Positions 6,444-8,756 of a stretch of 8,756 nt of DNA are shown here, piece by piece; position 1 is the stretch's first letter, and each line of letters opens with the position of its first letter. Position numbers and translations under genes: made by a program. Source of the stretch: Taibaiella sp. Lineage in GTDB: Bacteria > Bacteroidota > Bacteroidia > Chitinophagales > Chitinophagaceae. The notes below the pieces were generated by a model, which was not told the DNA's origin, did not search any database, and worked only from the letters and a program-made list of their open reading frames with translations. The stretch spans positions 1 to 8,756 of the forward strand of contig JACFNS010000075.1 of NCBI GenBank assembly GCA_019454705.1. The letters are read 5' to 3'.

Positions 6444-7181
6444 ATGAATAAGCAAACATCGATGAGTCAACAGCAAGAAATAGTACGTCTTGAAGCCGTA
6501 CACAAATTCCTGGGATTAGATTACGACCAGGCTACAGAATTCCAGGATATTGTCAATTTTGCAGCCGAACTGTGCGGCACGCCTGTGGCACTTATAACAT
6601 TATTGGACAAGGATGTTAATTGGGTAAAGGTACGTGCCGGAATAGATGCTCCGGCAATGCCCAGGGAGACATCTTTCTGCCAATATACCATACAAAGTGA
6701 GGGATTGACGATAATACCTGATACACTGGAAGACAGACGGTTTGACAATAATCCATTGGTACATGAGCCACCCCATGTGCGCTTTTATGCAGGAGCACCA
6801 CTAACCATAAAAGGTGGAATACGCCTGGGCAGCCTATGCCTGTTTGATGCAAAGCCCAATAACATTAGCATAATTCAACAAAAAGCGCTGGCTGTTATGG
6901 CAAGACAAGTTACCTTCCTGATGCAACTTGAACTGAGCCAGAAAGTACTCCAAAACAATCTGAAGGAATTGGAAGAAAAAAATGAATCATTAAGAAGCAT
7001 TGCACATATGCAATCTCACGACATCAGGCAACCCCTTACATCTATTATGGGACTGATTGATATAATAAGAAACGATGGGTATAAAGCTGATAAAGAAAAA
7101 CTGATGATGATAGAAGAAGCAGCAAACCAGTTGGACAAAAAAGTACACGACATCGTTGAGCAAACTACTATTAAATACTAA
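6444..7181 (+). CDS. GAF domain protein with C-terminal HisKA segment, no ATPase domain
   Basis: A 245-residue cytoplasmic signalling protein. A GAF domain, a small-molecule or redox sensing fold, covers about 24-163, with SFCQYTI (77-83), RFYAGAPL (113-120) and GSLCLFDA (129-136). A coiled coil at about 165-186 leads into a histidine-kinase dimerisation helix pair at about 184-240. Its H-box is SHDIRQPL (191-198), with His192 as candidate phosphoacceptor. The protein stops at 245, so the HATPase catalytic domain of a real histidine kinase is missing; the following sequence belongs to a convergent gene, so this is not an obvious frameshift. As I recall, such kinase-less GAF/PAS-HisKA proteins occur in Bacteroidetes. 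It may dimerise with, or be phosphorylated by, another kinase. The frame extends to TTG at 6438; ATG at 6444 was chosen, and ATG at 6462 is also possible. No GAF ligand can be predicted. Confidence 0.88.
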   Translation: MNKQTSMSQQQEIVRLEAVHKFLGLDYDQATEFQDIVNFAAELCGTPVALITLLDKDVNWVKVRAGIDAPAMPRETSFCQYTIQSEGLTIIPDTLEDRRFDNNPLVHEPPHVRFYAGAPLTIKGGIRLGSLCLFDAKPNNISIIQQKALAVMARQVTFLMQLELSQKVLQNNLKELEEKNESLRSIAHMQSHDIRQPLTSIMGLIDIIRNDGYKADKEKLMMIEEAANQLDKKVHDIVEQTTIKY

Positions 7182-7182
7182 G

Positions 7183-7839
7183 TTATAACAGGTACCAGTA
7201 GGCAGCCAGCATAACTAATACACCCAATATATAACCCACCCATACTTCAAACTGGGTGTGTGCCCCCAGTAGCAAGCGGGCCGTGCCACTGGCCCCGGCT
7301 ATTAGTAGTCCGGCTATGAATGGTACCGCCATGCTCACTGGTGTAACAATCATCAGCACTATGAGCATACCCAGCATACCGCCTGCAGCCATAGTGTGCA
7401 TGCTTATTTTAAAAAAGATACTGCAAATAAACAGCACGATAATACTCCAATAAGCACCACGCAACAGTACCTGAAGAACAAGCGGCGCGTCCAGGTTTTT
7501 AAAAACATGGCTGATCCACCAGTAACACATCATCGTTGCTATCAGCGGTATGATGCGTTCCTTTTGCGTACGCATGAAAATACTGGTGATAAAGCCTAAG
7601 GCCTTCAACAGGCCTACCACCAGCAAAGGGAAGAAAATGGTAGCCAACGCTATTTGTATAAACACAAGCGATAACTTGCCCTCGTATTGCACAAAGCTCA
7701 TGGGGGTAATGGCATATATTACCCATGTCATAAGTATGGGCAAAAATACCGGGTGCAACATATAAGACACTATAGTGGCTAAAGCACGCAAAGGTTTTGA
7801 CTCAACACCCTTATTCATTGCTATTTCAGTCTCGCTCAT
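7183..7839 (-). CDS. PAP2-related integral membrane protein
   Basis: A 218-residue protein with about six hydrophobic segments (roughly 25-45, 57-80, 98-112, 125-143, 153-185, 199-217). It carries remnants of the type 2 phosphatidic acid phosphatase (PAP2) signature. Motif 1 is divergent: KERIIP at 93-98 rather than KX6RP. Motif 2 appears as SMHT (146-149) where SGH is usual, with His148 retained. Motif 3 is ARLLLGAHTQFEVWVG (187-202), which keeps Arg188, Gly192, His194, Val199 and Gly202 of RxxxGxHxxxDVxxG but has Glu198 in place of Asp. The catalytic Arg and both His are present, so dephosphorylation of a lipid phosphate or undecaprenyl pyrophosphate is possible but unproven. The start at 7839 lies 9 bases after the metH stop, so the two are probably co-transcribed; AGAAGG overlaps the end of metH. 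A second ATG eight codons on (MNKG) is an alternative start. The stop is one base from the GAF gene stop. Confidence 0.78.
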   Translation of the reverse strand: MSETEIAMNKGVESKPLRALATIVSYMLHPVFLPILMTWVIYAITPMSFVQYEGKLSLVFIQIALATIFFPLLVVGLLKALGFITSIFMRTQKERIIPLIATMMCYWWISHVFKNLDAPLVLQVLLRGAYWSIIVLFICSIFFKISMHTMAAGGMLGMLIVLMIVTPVSMAVPFIAGLLIAGASGTARLLLGAHTQFEVWVGYILGVLVMLAAYWYLL

Positions 7840-7848
7840 AAATATTTA

Positions 7849-8756
7849 TTAACCTTCTAACACAGGTGACAGCCATTTAGTAGCTTCTTCTATGCTCATA
7901 CCTTTGCGGTGCGCATAGTCGGTTAACTGATCGTGCTGTATTTTGCCTACGCCAAAATATGTACTCTGCGGATGGCTGAAATACCAGCCGCACACTGAAG
8001 CCCCGGGATACATGGCTAATGATTCAGTGAGTTGTATGCCTGCATTTTCAGTCGCTTTCAGCAGGTCGAAAAGTTTGTACTTTTCCGTATGGTCGGGGCA
8101 GGCGGGATAGCCTGGTGCCGGGCGTATACCCTGATATTTTTCTTTTACCAGGTCTTCAGCGGTCAGGTTTTCTTCTGCTACATAACCCCAGAATTCGGTA
8201 CGGGTGCGTTTATGCAATACCTCCGCAAAAGCCTCTGCCAGCCTGTCGGCCATAGCCTGCAGCATTATTTTATTATAATCATCATGATTATCTATAAACC
8301 GCTTCAGGTGAGACTCAATGCCATGTATGCTTACCGCAAAAGCACCCATATAATCGGTACCTTTTTCAGCAGGTTTAATAAAGTCGGACAAAGAAAAATG
8401 AGGCTGCCCGGCCGCTTTTTTCTGCTGTTGCCTCAGCGATTCCAGGAAACAGAGTTCATGGCCCTTGTCGTCTTTCAACTCTATAGTATCCGGCGCTATT
8501 TTGTGTGCCTGCCAGAAACCTACTACGCCTTTTGCGGTCAGCCATTTCTCTGCTATTATCTTATCCAGCAGGGCGTTGGCATCATTATATAATTTGGTAG
8601 CTTCAACACCTGCATGTTCATCGGTAAGTATATCAGGAAATTTGCCCTTCATCTCCCAGGCTATGAAAAACGGCCCCCAGTCTATATACTGCCTTATTTC
8701 GGCCAGGTCGTAATCTTCAAACACCTTAGTACCTGTAAATGTGGGAATTGGTGGTG
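7849..8756 (-). CDS. metH: Cobalamin-dependent methionine synthase MetH, C-terminal activation domain (5' end outside window)
   Basis: The last 301 residues of MetH, whose reading frame stays open to the window edge at 8756. The apparent GTG start at 8724 is internal: the ten upstream codons read PPIPTFTGTK, which is normal MetH sequence. MetH transfers a methyl group from methyltetrahydrofolate to homocysteine via cobalamin. This C-terminal domain binds S-adenosylmethionine and remethylates the cofactor when it is oxidised to cob(II)alamin. Counting from the first full codon, YIDWGPFF (23-30) contains the Asp matching E. coli Asp946. The signature RPAPGYPACP (211-220) contains Arg211 and Tyr216, matching Arg1134 and Tyr1139. 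Glu205, six residues before the Arg, matches Glu1128. The SAM-binding residues are therefore intact. About 30 residues of the domain, and all catalytic and B12 domains, lie outside. I cannot tell whether MetH is one polypeptide here or split, as in some Bacteroidetes. A PAP2-like gene follows 9 bases downstream. Confidence 0.95.
   Translation of the reverse strand, partial: PPIPTFTGTKVFEDYDLAEIRQYIDWGPFFIAWEMKGKFPDILTDEHAGVEATKLYNDANALLDKIIAEKWLTAKGVVGFWQAHKIAPDTIELKDDKGHELCFLESLRQQQKKAAGQPHFSLSDFIKPAEKGTDYMGAFAVSIHGIESHLKRFIDNHDDYNKIMLQAMADRLAEAFAEVLHKRTRTEFWGYVAEENLTAEDLVKEKYQGIRPAPGYPACPDHTEKYKLFDLLKATENAGIQLTESLAMYPGASVCGWYFSHPQSTYFGVGKIQHDQLTDYAHRKGMSIEEATKWLSPVLEG

Noticed and set aside
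6431..6451. Six-codon ORF (MIFDNE) overlapping the start of the GAF gene, possible leader peptide.
   Set aside because: It has no attenuator structure or regulatory codon run; probably chance.
8722..8724. GTG as the start of a short, free-standing activation-domain protein.
   Set aside because: The ten codons before it encode conserved MetH sequence and remain open to the window edge, so the gene continues outside.
1..8756. Mobile element, CRISPR array, toxin-antitoxin or defence system.
   Set aside because: No transposase, integrase, terminal inverted repeats, spaced repeats, or defence-family motifs were seen; every sizeable gene fits a chromosomal housekeeping or envelope family.

Overview
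The window looks like ordinary chromosomal sequence from a Bacteroidetes (Bacteroidota) bacterium, probably Chitinophagaceae or a close relative. The reasons are the set of families (a Bacteroidetes-type S41 protease, a bacterial GH3 protein, a DUF4783 protein, a GAF protein ending in a lone HisKA helix pair), weak or absent Shine-Dalgarno sequences, and promoter candidates that resemble the Bacteroidetes TTTG / TAnnTTTG consensus. The taxonomic placement is inference. I see no phage genes, transposase, CRISPR array, tRNA or rRNA.

Layout: bases 1-100 are a short leader with a heptanucleotide tandem repeat of the GACTCCC type. An S41 C-terminal processing protease (101-1795, +) converges on a GH3-family acyl-acid amido synthetase homologue (1805-3301, -) with 9 bases between the stops. 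An 87-base divergent spacer holding a perfect 14-base palindrome separates GH3 from a polytopic membrane protein of unknown function with GT-C-like character (3389-4762, +). That gene overlaps the 3' end of a secreted DUF4783 protein (4751-5167, -) by 12 bases. A strongly AT-rich spacer of 299 bases (5168-5466) carries plausible promoters facing both ways and a cluster of four GAGTAT elements. It leads to a secreted L,D-transpeptidase (5467-6384, +) and then a GAF protein with a HisKA segment but no ATPase domain (6444-7181, +). The GAF gene converges, with one base between, on a minus-strand pair: the C-terminal AdoMet-activation part of cobalamin-dependent methionine synthase MetH (7849 to beyond the window edge) followed 9 bases later by a PAP2-related membrane protein (7183-7839).

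How they work together: envelope functions dominate (periplasmic protease, L,D-transpeptidase, PAP2-like protein, GT-C-like membrane protein, secreted DUF4783), but the gene orientations alternate. Only the metH to PAP2-like pair looks like an operon; the L,D-transpeptidase to GAF pair (59-base gap) may be co-transcribed. I do not see a multi-gene novel system. The best leads are the GT-C-like membrane protein, the GH3 homologue of unknown substrate, the kinase-less GAF-HisKA protein, the GAGTAT cluster and the heptamer repeat.
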